From Hypoxylon rubiginosum (Eukaryota; Ascomycota; Sordariomycetes; Xylariales; Hypoxylaceae), in assembly GCA_902806565.1 (NCBI GenBank), contig CADCXA010000068.1:589109-653108 (forward strand): a DNA stretch of 64,000 bases. The letters run 5' to 3'. Position 1 is the first letter of the stretch; each line of letters starts with the position of its first letter. Shown here piece by piece: positions 33,024 to 45,481 of the stretch. The notes beneath the pieces are model-generated. The model was given only the letters and a program-made list of their open reading frames with translations. It ran no database searches and was not told the DNA's origin. The position numbers and the translations under genes were made by a program.

Positions 33024-34817
33024 ATGGCGTCCATCATGAACTCAAGCTCATTTTTGACGACAGAGAACCTTAGAGCAGGCCTGTCCCTGGCTAATCTTCT
33101 CTATCTTGTTGGCTTATGGCTTGGTTACCATTTACTCATTGCTGCATACAATATCTCGCCTTTCCATCCCCTTTATAGATTCCCTGGCTCAAAATTGGCG
33201 GCTGCGAGTTACCTGTACGAAACATATTATGACTGGTGGTTGGTAGGAAGGTATGGCAAAAGAATCCGGCGCATGCACGAGAAATATGGTAATCATGATT
33301 CTCCGATTTTGCACAAATTAGAAGACGTACCTAACTTATAAACTGCTAGGACCGATTGTGAGAATCAACCCGGACGAGCTTCACTGCAACGATCCTTACT
33401 TCACCGACGAGATCTATGCTAGTGGAAATCGGATCAGGGACAAGTGGCAGCACCAACTTAATACAGGTGCTGCTGGTCCAGTGTCGGTCACCGAGTTCTC
33501 GACTGTCTCCCACGAACTACACCGCATCCGAAAGGGTGCGCTAGCCAGATTTTTCTCTCGTCAGCAAACGTTAAAGCTCGAGGGAGAAGTACACGATTTT
33601 GCACAACGTACCATAGAGAAAATGCTGCGTTCCGCTGATAAGGGGCCATTTGACGTAAAAGAAGCATTCAACTGCTTCACAGCAGATAGTAAGTGTCATC
33701 TATAATACTCCTAGAAAGTACTGATTTCTGATATCGTAGTCATATCCCAATACTCGTTTGGCGAGCCCATGGGCTTCATCGATCAGGACGGTTGGGAACC
33801 TAACTTTACCACTTGGGTTAAATCATTCTTCAAAAGCGCATATACGATGAGATACGTAGCTCCTGCCAGAATTCTTGCCCAATTTGCTCCTCTATTCGCG
33901 AACTACATGGGCGAGAACCTAAGAGCGGTAACGAGACAGATCGCAGTCGTCATTCCCCGATATATTCAGAAAGCTCTAGATAATCCCGAGAATGGTAGGG
34001 TGTTTGCGGAGTTGATGGAATCTCAAATGCTGCCTGAGGAAGAAAAGTCAATGTACCGCCTTTCTGGTGAAGGGTTCAATTTATTGGCTGCGGGAACAGA
34101 GACTACAGCTGTAAGTTATGACCTCGGAATTAGAAGCATACGTCTATCTCATCGAACTCACAGGCTACGCTCACTTGCATTACATACTATCTCCTTTCTC
34201 AGCCGGAGATTTATGCCCGCTTGATGAAAGCATTGGAAGGTGTTGATCCTCTGAATCTCAAGTGGACTGATCTGGAGCAGCGTCCGTACCTATGGGCTGT
34301 GATTCACGAAGCCTTGCGTTTGACGCCTGGTGTTTCGCACAGATCGGCTCGAATTGCACGGACTGAGGATCTAATCTACAAGAGCAAAGACGAGCGATTC
34401 CAATGGGTCATTCCTAAGGGTGTCCCTATAGGGATGACTTCAGTGATTAATCATAGCAACGAGGAGTTGTTTCCAAACCCTGATGAATACATCCCCGAGC
34501 GCTGGATTGTAGATGGTCAGCCGAATTACGCCTTGGAGAAGTTTTTGATTTCGTTTGGAAAAGGGACTCGATCATGCCTTGGCACTCAGTGAGTTGTCAT
34601 CTTTTTATCTGTGATTATTAAGAAGTCCAAATGCTTATCGTATTCTCCTAGACTTGCATACTGCGAGCTTTTCCTTATGGCGGCTGCCATGGCATTCCGG
34701 GTTTTGCCAAGAGCTCAACTATACGAAACTAGTATTGAAGACATAAGATACGAGTATGATCTCGTCGTGCCTCAAACGATTAACGGGTCTATCGCTGCTC
34801 GCATCATAATATCGTAG
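33024..34817 (+). CDS. Cytochrome P450 (second)
   Basis: Five exons, 33024..33288, 33350..33688, 33740..34110, 34164..34588 and 34652..34817, give 521 aa. An N-terminal membrane anchor lies at about 22-45 (ANLLYLVGLWLGYHLLIAAY), followed by the proline-rich PFHPLYRFPGSK hinge. AGTETTA is the I-helix oxygen-binding motif, HEALRLTPG holds the ExxR, and ERW the PERF-like motif. SFGKGTRSCLGTQLAYCEL is the haem loop with its cysteine. The N-terminal PLYRFPGSKLAAASYLYETY and HELHRIRKGAL motifs are typical of the trichodiene-oxygenase-like P450s frequent in fungal secondary metabolism; this grouping is from memory. No backbone enzyme is nearby, so the substrate is unknown. Confidence 0.92.
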
Positions 34818-35408
34818 CACAATATCAGATAAACTGTACTTGAATTTGAGCACCCCTTTATTCGAGTTATAGCCAAGCCGTTTATATTTGCATTTACGGT
34901 CTGATCATTGTTACTTTCCCACATGGCAGGGTTACCTTTCCTGTAGTTGAATCTCACTCAGGTTGTCGTATATCTTATATCTCTCACCCCTCTACTTGGC
35001 TCTTGCGCATGATGTAAAAATGATATGCTTGGTAACTGTTCTATTACTCTAACTAGTAAGGATAATGGAGTATGATGCGGAGATTTGAACAGTTTTCCCT
35101 CAATAGCTTCCCAATAAGCAGGATTTTATGACACTGTGACTACGCGAAGGTGAAAAATCTCGGCTGGCCATTTTCAAAAGGGCCGAGGCTATGGCCTTTA
35201 TAGCTAGTATATAGTTGGCGCTCCACACTTCTCCAGCTTCTCCCCTGACCCCAAATCCAATTTCTCCTCAAACCCCACAACGACCATAAACTTTCGAGTA
35301 TCTTAGCGTCACTTTATTATTTTTCGGTGAGGCGAAGCTACGCTGGCTACGCGGAACTTTCCGTGGGCCAGCTTATAAGTAGATGTCTACGACCGACCAT
35401 GGTACACG
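34818..35408. other. Spacer with GH32 promoter
   Basis: A TATA-like TAGTATATAG lies at about 35203-35212, followed by a CT-rich stretch (CTTCTCCAGCTTCTCCCCTG) typical of fungal transcription starts. Nothing else recognised. Confidence 0.4.
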
Positions 35409-37364
35409 ATGACTTCTCAGGCCCTCAGACTCGACTTGGAAGAGACTTTAAACTCAACAGTCGAAGACGCGATGAAGCTTTCCCCAGCTGTTCTAGCTGG
35501 ATCCCTCGCGGCCAGGCAGGAGATCGACTACAACTCGGCACCGCCGAACTTGTCCAGTCTCGCCAACTCGAGCCTCTTCGAAACATGGCGGCCTAAAGCA
35601 CACGTCCTCCCGCCATTTGGGCAGATCGGAGATCCGTGTATGCATTACACGGATCCCGAAACTGGACTCTTCCATGTCGGCTGGCTTCACTTAGGTGCTG
35701 CCGGTGCTACGACGGACGACCTTGTCACGTACCACGATCTCAACCCAGACGGACAGCCCTTTATTGTGGCAGGCGGGACAAATGACCCCATTGCAGTTTT
35801 CGATGGGTCGGTTATCCCGAGCGGCATCGACGGCAAGCCGACCCTCCTGTACACGTCCGTCTCCTACCTGCCCATTCAGTGGACCATTCAATACACCAGG
35901 GGGAGCGAAACGCAGTCTCTAGCAGTCTCAAGCGACGGCGGACGTAATTTCACTAAGCTCGAGCACGGCCCCGTAATACCATCGCCGCCTTTCGCGGTCA
36001 ATGTGACAGGCTTCCGAGACCCCTACGTGTTCCAGAACAGCCAGCTCGACTCTTCCCTCGGAAGCGCGCCCGGCACCTGGTACGTCGTCATCTCCGGCGG
36101 CGTTCACGGAGAGGGCCCCAGCCTGTTCCTGTACCGGCAGTACGACCCCGAGTTTCAATACTGGGAGGAGCTCGGCCAGTGGTGGCACGAACCGGCCAAC
36201 ACTACCTGGGGCAGCGGAAGCTGGGCCGGCCGGTGGGGATTCAACTTTGAAGTCGCCAACATTTTCAGTCTGGATGAGAACGGGTATAACGTCGAAGGCG
36301 AAATTTTCACGACCTTGGGCGCGGAGTGGTCACTAGACCCGATTGTACCCCAAGTATCGGATTTCCGCGAGATGCTCTGGGCTGCCGGGAATCTATCTTG
36401 CGAGGACGGTAAGGTCGAGTTCGTACCCAGTATGGCTGGAAAACTGGATTGGGGAACTTCGGCTTACGCCGCCGCGGGCAAGGAGCTGCCGGCTACTTCC
36501 AAGGCTTCGGAGAAGAGCGGCGCCCCAGATCGGTTTATCAGTTACGTCTGGCTCACCGGCGACTTTTACGGCACGCTTGACTTCCCGACTGATCAGCAAA
36601 ATTGGACCGGCGCACTCTTGCTTCCGCGCGAGCTAAGTGTTGGAAAGATCAGCAATGTCGTCGACAATGCGCTTGTCCGCGAAACTGGCTCGTGGAGAGT
36701 TACTAGTAAAAACTCGGGTGTTGTTGAGTTAGCAACCATGAAGCAGGTGATTGCGCGAGAGGCATTGGCTGCACTAACCAGCAGCGATTCTTTCGTCGAA
36801 CCCGGACGGACGTTGAGTTCATCGGGCGTCGTGCCTTTCCAACAACTTCCCCAGAGCAAATTCCACGTGATAACTACGTCTATTTCGTTTCCTCGGGCGT
36901 GCCGTGGTGGCAACTTGCGAGCCGGCTTCCAGATCCTGTCCTCCGAGCACGAGAGCACGACCATCTACTACCAGTTTTCCAACGAGTCCATTATCGTTGA
37001 TCGCAGCAACTCAAGTGCCGCGGCTAAAACTACAAACGGCATTGACTCTCGCAATGAGGCAGGTCGGCTGCGTCTCTTCGACGTGGTTCAGGACGGCCAG
37101 CATCGGGTGGAAAGTCTTAATCTGACTATCGTGATTGACAACTCTATCGTAGAAGTACATGCCAATGGGCGATTCGCACTTAGTACTTGGGCTCGGTAAG
37201 TCCTGTTCGACGTCCCCTTATATCAGTAGTGGTGCTAACTGAGAAGTTCTTGGTACGCATCTTCGAAAGAGATTCGCTTTTTCCACGATGGCGAAGGCGA
37301 AGTAACGTTTGGAGATGTTACGGTTCACGAGGGGCTGTATGATGCTTGGCCAGCTAGGACGTGA
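35409..37364 (+). CDS. GH32 beta-fructofuranosidase (invertase/fructosyltransferase type)
   Basis: Two exons, 35409..37195 and 37247..37364, give 634 aa. The first catalytic motif is GQIGDPCMHYTDPETGLFHV, in the IGDPC form seen in filamentous fungal invertases and fructosyltransferases, with the nucleophile Asp. GFRDPYVF is the RDP motif, and WGFNFEVANIFSL carries the likely acid/base Glu. The C-terminal beta-sandwich ends in IDNSIVEVHANGRFALSTWA, then FFHDGEGEV. It would hydrolyse terminal fructose in sucrose or fructans, or transfer it. No clear signal peptide follows either ATG 35409 or ATG 35472 (MKLSPAVLAGSLAA), which is unusual; it may be intracellular or the true first exon may be missing. 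Confidence 0.88.
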
Positions 37365-38248
37365 TTAGCAGCTACATAATTAGTGAAGTCTACCGAGCGA
37401 ATGCTAACAGGTGATAAAAATTCGATATAATTCATCAGAGTGCCAGCCTACTTCAGAGACATTATTCGAGTGTGAAGTTGTTTCCAGTGGTTCACGTATT
37501 AGAGATTGTAAGTATAGGGGCGCAGCGGGGGCCCAGTGCACACCCTCAAGCTGATGGTGACCAGTTCTCATCGCGAAAGCCCCTACCCCCAGATATATCA
37601 TTCAACTCTCTCGCGACAAGTATCAAGAAAATCGAGCAATTGACCTTCTGTCCCAGAGATGAGCCCCTTAACCTGGCTTTATTTTGTGCATACCCAGGTG
37701 CGCATTAGTACATTGCCCTAGGTAAACCAGAGCTGTGGTGGAATAAGTTTAGATCCGGCTCAGTGCACGTCTGAAAGTGCAAGGAAAAGGAGATGGCAGG
37801 CGATGAGACGCTGCGCCACAAGCCGTTTCGAAACACATAACCTTTGCGCCGAATCAACCGATTGGACGACCTCCACGACTGTCAACCATGCATATCGCCC
37901 GGGCCAATCACCCCTGCGATAATCTCGGTGCCTTGGGCGATCAACAAGGGGCTGCTCCGCCGCGGAACGCGATTATCATATCACATATCACTTTCTAACT
38001 CTCAGGTCTGGCTGTATATATGCTGCTTGTATGCCGCTTGCCCCTCAATCTATGAGCAACTTGAAATCAACTCCAGCAGGTCTTCCTCACTAATATCGTC
38101 GTTGGTAATTCGACCTGCCAGGAATGTGGACGTAGAGTTTGAATTCATCTCCTTGCAGATTCGACCAAGACGAAGTACCCACTGGGAGAGCAGTCTTCGA
38201 CACATACCAGTATCATAGCTCCACGGCGACCCAGCAAGGCCTGGCTGT
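37365..38248. other. Intergenic, no gene recognised
   Basis: Overlapping small frames on both strands are random-looking. No repeats or elements seen. Confidence 0.4.
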
Positions 38249-39091
38249 ATGTCGGAAGATATAAAATCTTTCAATATGAACCGGCCGCCCTCTGCGACCA
38301 CATCCCGTGTCTCGGTCACCGGTAGACGGGACTACGGTGTCAAGTTCATCGGAGGCATAGACGAGATAGGCGGCAGCACGACGAACGTCGACTCGAACAC
38401 GCAGCTGCCGGAAAACCCATCGCGCGTGGCTATCACAACATACCAACCACCTCCGCCCTGGGAGCGACCATACGACGCTAGACATGACCAGCATGACGAG
38501 GAAGATGATGAAGGTTGCCATCCGTTCTGGACAGGTTGGCTGGACATGCTCAGGGGGATGGGATTGATACTTGCCGGCGCGTTCAAAATTCCCCTGGTCA
38601 TTGGGCATGGCACTGCCAAAACAATCCACTATATCCCCACTCTCTACAATGACGAAACAGTCCGGAAATGGCCCAACATAACCGGCTTCCCATCGGCATG
38701 TGCCGCCAGCCTCGAGGTGAGCATGTCTGTTTATCATTCTGCCACGTCCATGACGATTAACATGTCTCTACAGGTCATATGGTATGGTCTCTTTGACGGT
38801 CTCACAGACTGGGTGTCGTTGCCTTACAAGGGCGCCAAGAAAGAAGGTGCGAAAGGATTCTTCAAGGGGCTTGGGAAGGGCTTCGGTAGCTTCATATTCA
38901 AGCTGTCTGCTGGTACGTCTAGATGACCACTCTCTCCCTGTTCGTCGGGTAGTGTTATCATGCTAACGGTTAAAGGCGGCATTGGCTTTGCTACTCACCC
39001 ATTTTTCGGTATATACAAAGAGGCGGCCAAGTTTAAGGTGGTCATCAAACGTAAGCAGAGACCTCGGCAAGACGTCGGGTCGTTAATCTGA
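38249..39091 (+). CDS. Conserved fungal protein with Gly/Lys-rich C-terminus
   Basis: Three exons, 38249..38716, 38774..38912 and 38976..39091, join to 240 aa. The start is the first ATG. A disordered acidic stretch (DARHDQHDEEDDEG) precedes a hydrophobic helix (GMGLILAGAFKIPLVIGHG). The C-terminal part, WVSLPYKGAKKEGAKGFFKG then LGKGFGSFIFKLSAGGIGF and PFFGIYKE, repeats G-x-x-K-G patterns. Such segments occur at the C-terminus of fungal sterol-glucosyltransferase-like and related lipid-associated proteins. No catalytic domain is present, so this is either a stand-alone small protein or a fragment of a longer one. Confidence 0.6.
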
Positions 39092-39774
39092 TGCTCATCT
39101 TGGAATGGGAGAGCCAAGTTCTAGCTCTAATATGTCGTCCCATGATGGGGCAGAGATATCACTCTTTCGGCAACGAGGTCGGATTTTCATTAATGTTTTG
39201 GCTGAAGTGAGCTGGCACCAGTTGGTCTGGAAACTTGATCTCAATCCCCTTTATAGTCATTGGAAAGGGTCGTGATCGGGTTGAAAATACCCGGTATGGG
39301 AAAATTCTTCAGGATTGGAATTGTAAACAATGGACTTGGATTGCATTCCTTAAAAAGGAGTCGGGAATACAACAATGTATTAGGCATGGAATGCGGGGTG
39401 GATAGCTCTAACGATCAGGATCAACCCACTATCTTTCAGTTATTACCACTCAGGAATGTTTCTGAAAGTCACGAATCTCACTTGAAGAGAAATAGATCTT
39501 AGTCGAGATAGAAGGATAAAATTCGACCATCGGGAAACGCCGCCGGCTAACACCACCGGTTGGAGCGAAATGAATGCGACTAGAGGGCTGTCTCCGAATG
39601 AGGGCGTCGCATTGAACGTAACGGATGACGCAATTTTAGAGCGACATGGCTTCATATCTCCAACCTCGATACTTGGTTAATTAGTGAGCCGCAGTGAAAT
39701 GAATAAAGTAATTAAGAAACCCGTACCATCAAAGTCTCATTGCAAGTGAATCCAATTGACTCCCTGAAGAAGTT
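39092..39774. other. Spacer, no gene recognised
   Basis: 3' flank of the preceding gene and promoter of the TauD gene. The 80-aa frame at 39260-39502 has no features. Confidence 0.4.
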
Positions 39775-41207
39775 ATGTCGACAACGGTCACGTTCGTCAC
39801 GCCGAAAGCGCCTGCCCCGCCCGGTCAGCCGGACATAACCTATGCGCCGGACTACGAGAAGTGGCAAGCCCGAGCCGCTCGTCGGCTCAAGGAGGGGAAC
39901 TTGCCGACTGCTCTTCCAAAGGGCTATCCGGCGAAGCTGACGGGGGACTTAGTCTGGGAAGGCGATACGGTCGGCAATAGTTATGACTGGACTTACGTTC
40001 TCAGTGCCGAACAGCTCGATGAGATAGACCGAGCCGTCGACCACTTCAAAGGTGGGTGATCTGAGGGCCCTCAATTGTGGGACTTGACCACTCGCTAATC
40101 CACCATGATGTTCAGGTCTGGGCTTGCCTTTAGGCCATCTCACGGAAGAGACATTCCCGCTTCCGAATCTGCACGGGGAATTGCGTCGTCTGTCTGCAGA
40201 GCTGCACGACGGACATGGATTCTTCGTGATCCGCGGTCTGCGCGTGGACGACCATTCTCGCGAAGAGAACATCATCATCTACTCGGGGATTTCCGCGCAC
40301 ATTGGAGCCCAGCGCGGGCGTCAGGATCATAAATTCAACGGCGAGAAGGCGGACGTGGTCCTCAGCCACATCAAGGATTTATCCTGGTCGCAGAACAACG
40401 GTGTCATAGGCAGTCCAGCTTACACCACCGATAAGCAGGTCTTTCATACGGACTCCGGCGATATTGTGTCACTATTCGCGCTCGAGACGTCGGCAGCAGG
40501 CGGCGCCAGCAAGCTCGCTAGTACGTGGCGGGTTTATAACGAAATCGCTGCTACTCGCCCGGACCTCATCCATACCCTTTCCCAAAGTTGGGACATGGAA
40601 GTGTGAGTTAATGAGCCCTGAAAAAAATCATCCAGTCAGTCAAGCTAACTATTTCACCCCTGTTTTAGCTTCGAGAAGGCGGACAAACAGTACACCGAGA
40701 GGCCGCTTTTATTTCATTTCCCGTCGACGGAATCTACCCCTGAAAGGGTGGCTCTGCAGTATGGCCGGCGCTACTTCGTTGGTTTCGGTGCCCTCCCGCG
40801 GAGCCCTAACATTCCACCTATCACCGAGGCCCAGGCCGAGGCTCTCGACACTCTCCATTTCCTAGGCGAGAAGTACTGCGTGAACACCGACTTCCAGAAG
40901 GGAGATATGCAGTACGTCAATAACCTCGCCGTCTTCCACGCGAGAGACGGGTTTACCGATACACCAGAGAAACGGTACGTATATTCCTATAGTGATCAGG
41001 CTGTCCGAAGAATTGAATAGGTACCTAACTAACTGAATCCGTAGCCGTCATCTTCTGCGGCTATGGCTGCGTGATCCGGAGAACGCGTGGCCGACCCCTG
41101 AAGCCTTGAAACCTCGATGGGCGCAACTGTACGACGGCGTCACACCGGAAGGCGAAGTCTTTCCTCTCGAACCATATATTCGAAGTGCTAGTAATAAGGG
41201 GAGATAG
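39775..41207 (+). CDS. TauD/TfdA-family Fe(II)/2-oxoglutarate dioxygenase
   Basis: Four exons, 39775..40051, 40116..40602, 40669..40974 and 41045..41207, give 410 aa. The jelly-roll enzyme would use 2-oxoglutarate and oxygen to hydroxylate a small substrate. Seen: FPLPNLHGELRRLSAELHDG, GFFVIRGLRVD, VFHTDSGD (the HxD iron ligands) and AVFHARDGF. The distal iron histidine is RHLLRLWL, followed by the Arg that binds 2-oxoglutarate. The final intron falls just before this histidine, as in many fungal members. The fungal group is broad (taurine, aryl-oxyalkanoates, clavaminate-like), so the substrate cannot be named. Converges with the mitochondrial carrier gene, 189 bases away. Confidence 0.9.
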
Positions 41208-41395
41208 ACTGACCGCTTGTGCTTTACCTCTATATGCCAAGCCCTTCAAAGGCGGTGTCAAGCTACATAAGTGCTCTATATCGAAAATGCGATGTTCATG
41301 AACGCTACGTTGAGAAGAGTACCTCGCGCCGAGCGGTGAAATCTTGTGCTCATGCCATAACACCGAACGCCCGAGACCAGAACAGCCACTCAGAT

Positions 41396-42829
41396 CTAAT
41401 CAAGAAGAATCTCGTAATCGTCCTTTGCCACCCGTACCGGCTCATTTCCGCCTCCGTATTTACGTCGTACCAACTCGAAAATAATCAGACCAGCACTAGT
41501 GCTAGGAACCTGCCGGACTGTAGTAGATAGTGATTAGCAACTGTGATGTTTAGACGGCTCACTTAGACGCTTACTCGTGTTCCACCAAAATCCCCGATAC
41601 AGCCATCTCGTCAATCCTCTACCCTCGGAGGTTGCCTCGGCCACACACTGAGTCCAAGTCTCTTGATAGGCATGGTAATAGGCTCGAAGCATACGCCACT
41701 TGCGTCTTGGCTTGTCAGGGTTCGCGACTGCAGAGTTCTTCATCCTAGCTGCTTTCGCGTCCAAATCCTCGAGATGATCCCAATGTTGAACTTGAATATG
41801 AGTTAAAGGATGAAGGATAGTCTGCTGGGTGAACGATGCCGTGATGCCGGCGAGTAGTAGAAACATTGGCTCGAGCGCATAATGCGGTCGTATGATCACT
41901 GGGCGGCTGGGACCCTTGGCAGCATCATCGGCCGCGGCCTGTCCGGTGAGCGGCCTCTTTTGAGCCAGCACATCGACGACATCCGGATGTAGCCCGCCGT
42001 AGTACCAGAGGATGAACCGATAGTAGCTCTGAGCTTTCATGTATTCGAAAGTGCCAAAGAAGATAGCGCTCCCAAAACTATCCTTCAGGAAAGATAAACC
42101 CCATCCCGCAAAGACTCCGCGCAGGCCTATCTCTCTTAGCTTCTCCGCCGAGAACGACCACATACTCCTCGGTCTTCCATTTCCGTCGCCGGCAGAAATG
42201 AGGTCACGATGGTCGTATCTGGCTTGAATAGCATCAAGCGGAGCTGCGACGACACTTTGAATGGTACCAGCTAGGAATCCTGCAGTGATGGTGTGGATCG
42301 GATCTGGTGGTGGAAATACCCTCTTTGGCGCCCTAGAAGTTTCCTCGTGCAAAGTCCCCAGAATGTGTAGATAGCTGGTGTACAAAACAGCACCGACCCC
42401 AACATTTGCCATTAGTGGCGGGAGGATCTGCTGGGGAACAATACTCCATCCGTGCTGCTGGATAACTGAGGTGAGCAGTCCAGGGGTAGTGCCTCTTGCC
42501 CACATCCATGCTTGCCTCAGGGTGAGGCTCAGCCGTGAAGCCGTCTGGCTATTAGCAGCAGCGCGCGCCAGTAGTTCCGTCTGTGTTTGATGTACACTTC
42601 GCGCATATGCTAGGTAGTCTACTCGAGTCCGAAAGAAGGCCTTGACAGGAGCGCGGAAGTAAAAAGCGATGGCCTGGGCGCTCAAGGCCCGGACACCTGC
42701 GGCTGACGCGGCGGTCGCGGCATTATTGCGCGAAGGATTATCTAGACTTCCATCGGATGGTATGACGGGGAGGACACCTCTATAAAGACCCTGAGGTGAG
42801 CCGTCGACATCATCGCGGCCTGGCGGCAT
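41396..42829 (-). CDS. Atypical mitochondrial carrier protein
   Basis: Two exons, complement(41396..41517, 41575..42829), give 458 aa. The 57-bp intron restores a family-like end (RQVPSTSAGLIIFELVRRKY) that the unspliced frame loses. Carrier repeats are recognisable but degenerate: AAPLDAIQARYDHRD keeps the P-x-D pattern, ILHPLTHIQVQHWD has lost the acidic residue, and GLRGVFAGWGLSFLKDSFGS and GLTRWLYRGFWWNTIRQVP fit the even-numbered helix regions. A 110-residue N-terminal extension is Ala-rich. Longer than the usual 300 aa. Probably in the mitochondrial membrane, substrate unknown, similar to an uncharacterised fungal carrier group. Confidence 0.82.
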
Positions 42830-43422
42830 TGTCCTTACGAATCATTTTGAGGCTGATGGTATAACGGCTGTTCCAAGAGAGCTTACAGGTTTGTTGGAGA
42901 ATTGTCGGATCTCGTCGCGAAAAGTTCGGAGATAGGCAGACGATTAACGCACAGGCCACATGACAAACGGTGAAATCGTAGTATCGGAGTCAGACATATG
43001 CTCATATCCAGTATGCCTTTAGCCGATCCATTTCTAGGTGTACTTAGGTACCTACCTCTGACCTCCCTTAAGGTACACGAAAGAGTTCAAGTCCAAGTCG
43101 GACTTAATTATTCTCCTGATACTTGGCGAATGAACAGTAAGTTAACATTTTCATCTATGCTTTGTACGGGTCATGGGCACAGCCAAAAGGGGCATCTAAG
43201 CTTAGACTATTCAAGCTAGATGACGTCAGCACCCGCTGCGAAGAGTCAGGGTCTCAAGAGACGCGTTCTTGGGTTCGAGAATACGAAGCTTTGTATTGTT
43301 CCGTATCAGGCACCGAAATTTTTCAAACTCATCGCCATGCATCAAATACACGCCATACCACACATATGAAAATACTCTCTCATTTGCTGCCACCCCTGCT
43401 TCGGTATCTATAATCCCTCGTC
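42830..43422. other. Divergent promoter region
   Basis: Between the carrier and the PXB gene. It contains TACTTAGGTACCTACC near 43040-43055 and CCCTTAAGGTAC downstream. No gene recognised. Confidence 0.4.
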
Positions 43423-45481
43423 ATGTCTTCCGCGACTCTATCGCTGCAACAGTTGGGCGCCTTACTCGACATTCTTGTTCACCATGAGACCTATACCGAG
43501 GTCCAAAGTTTCAGGGACCCTGATGCCATCGAAAAGTATGGATATCCATTTGACGCCCCGGCCCGCAAGGAGAACGGTAGCGACATCTCAAGATCGTCAT
43601 CTCCACTGTTGCAGCTTCTCCTTACCAGATTAGTTCTTCCTGCTCCTGGAATCAGGGATTTGCCACCCGAGTTCTGGTCTTCCAAGTTCCGTAATATGAT
43701 GAGGAGACTTGGCGAAGCAGATTTGTCGGAGAGCTACGATAAAGGCACTCTTGGAAGTAGGAAGAGGCTCGCTTCGGCCGCCTCCGTCATCCATGAATGC
43801 GTCACCAGGGGCTTATTGAGTGGCGTGCCCAATGATACACTACCAAATCTCAAAGGAAAATATGATGCACACAAAGCAGAGGATCTTACTAGAGCCTGGG
43901 ACGATGTGGCTCAACATTTAGTCTATGGCAACTTGCTTGACGAGTTATTCGACGAATTTGCAAAGACCACGAGTATCGAAAACCATTCACCCGCCGTGAA
44001 AGCGGCTGTTGACTTTGCCATCATATACATTGCCACTTTCTTCCATCATCTATTTGTTCTTTCTGCCGAAGGCCCTTACTTGCTCAAATTACTTTCCAAC
44101 GTCCACAGCCTAGTTCCGTATACGGTAGTCGGGCAAACGTTACGTGTGGGAAATGCAGGCACAATGATCAATGCTATGGTCCGGTTATTCCTAGCCAAAG
44201 TCAGTGTTGGGGCAATCTCAAACTGGCTTGGTTTCACGCAAAATGCTGCTGATGGAATGAACTTATTTCAGAGGTATGTAACAGCTTATAAGCCCAAGAT
44301 TAGAGATCCTAATTATCTCTAGGATTATATCACTCGTACTAGAATGGGACACAGGTGACTTTCGCAAGGCTACTGATAACATAAGGCGAGGGAAAGAAAG
44401 ACCGGATGACTTACATTTGGGTATAATCGACGACCACCTCCAAGCACCTAAGGAACAACGTGAAGCAATCCGCGAGTTGAGCAAGCTGGATAAAAAGTCC
44501 ATAGTCGTCGCCATCTTAGAAACCAAGGACAAGGAAATTGCAAGTTCGCTTACGGAGGCGCAACACACTCAATGTCTGGAGTACTATTCTGCTCAGCTTG
44601 CTATACGAGATAGGGAAAAGATTGCGGAAGCCCTATGTCGTCAAAGCCCAGACCTCACAACCTCGATCGTACGAGACGGGGTATCTGTTTTTGAGCCCAT
44701 GATTCGGGCAATTCACAAGAACGTAGACCTACGGAAACATATCAGTTCGGTCGAAAGCTTCTTGACTGACTTGATAGCGACAAGCAAGCCGAAGAAGCAA
44801 GACGACGACCAGGCCCCTGTTCCACCTTCCGTTGAAGATTACGTCGCTCTACTGCGACGAAACCGTCAACTAGCCTACGAATATTTACACGATTTCGCCG
44901 AAGGATGCCCAGAGCTGCGAGAAACATGGCTTGAATGGGCCAAGGACAGTCTTAAGGTCTTCCGACAGGGATCAGAAGATAATGGTGCTACTGCGGGAAG
45001 GATGGACAAGCAGCTACAAGACCTTTTTGACGGGCTACCAGATGACAAAAAGAGTAGTGTCCAGGTTGCCATCGATGCTCATGCAAAATACCTCTCTGAT
45101 TTAGAAGGAACGTCAATAACGCGTATGCAAAGAATTATCGACGGTGTGGATGAAATTGAAGAGACGAAAAAGGTCGGTGGGAACATGACCGGCCCGGGAG
45201 TATACATAACACGATGGCACTGCCTTCTCGATGAGACTATCATCACGCCGAGTACGCCAATAAGCGCACCGAGAACCGGGAAGGATGTCAAAGGCTCGAA
45301 GGCTCTCGGCAAGACGGAAGCTGTCGCCAGTTCGGAGACTTGGGATTCGGATGCTGTCACCGAACAAGAGGAACAGATGCAACCCGATCCTCCGGATGTC
45401 TCCGCTGTGATCGATGCTTTTGAGCCGCAATTCAGGAATCTTGTCGCGGATATTTCGAACAAGGATATCCCTAGGAGTTGA
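43423..45481 (+). CDS. PX-associated (PXB/DUF3818-type) domain protein
   Basis: Two exons, 43423..44273 and 44323..45481 (49-bp intron), give 669 aa. The N-terminal 140 residues follow the fungal PX-associated domain: LGALLDILVHHETYTEVQSF, the SSPLLQLLLTRLVLPAPG block and LSESYDKGTLGSRK. The middle helix-rich part (YIATFFHHLFVLSAEGPYLL, then GQTLRVGNAGTMINAMVRLF and NWLGFTQNAADGMNLFQ) and the C-terminal GPGVYITRWHCLLD and DSDAVTEQEEQMQ fit the same family. No PX lipid-binding domain is seen, so the protein may act with a partner or be a PX-less paralogue. Role probably in membrane trafficking, by inference from the family only. Confidence 0.8.

Noticed and set aside
43255..43295. GGGTTCGAGAATACG resembling a tRNA T-arm
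   Set aside because: No matching acceptor stem or anticodon arm could be folded around it.
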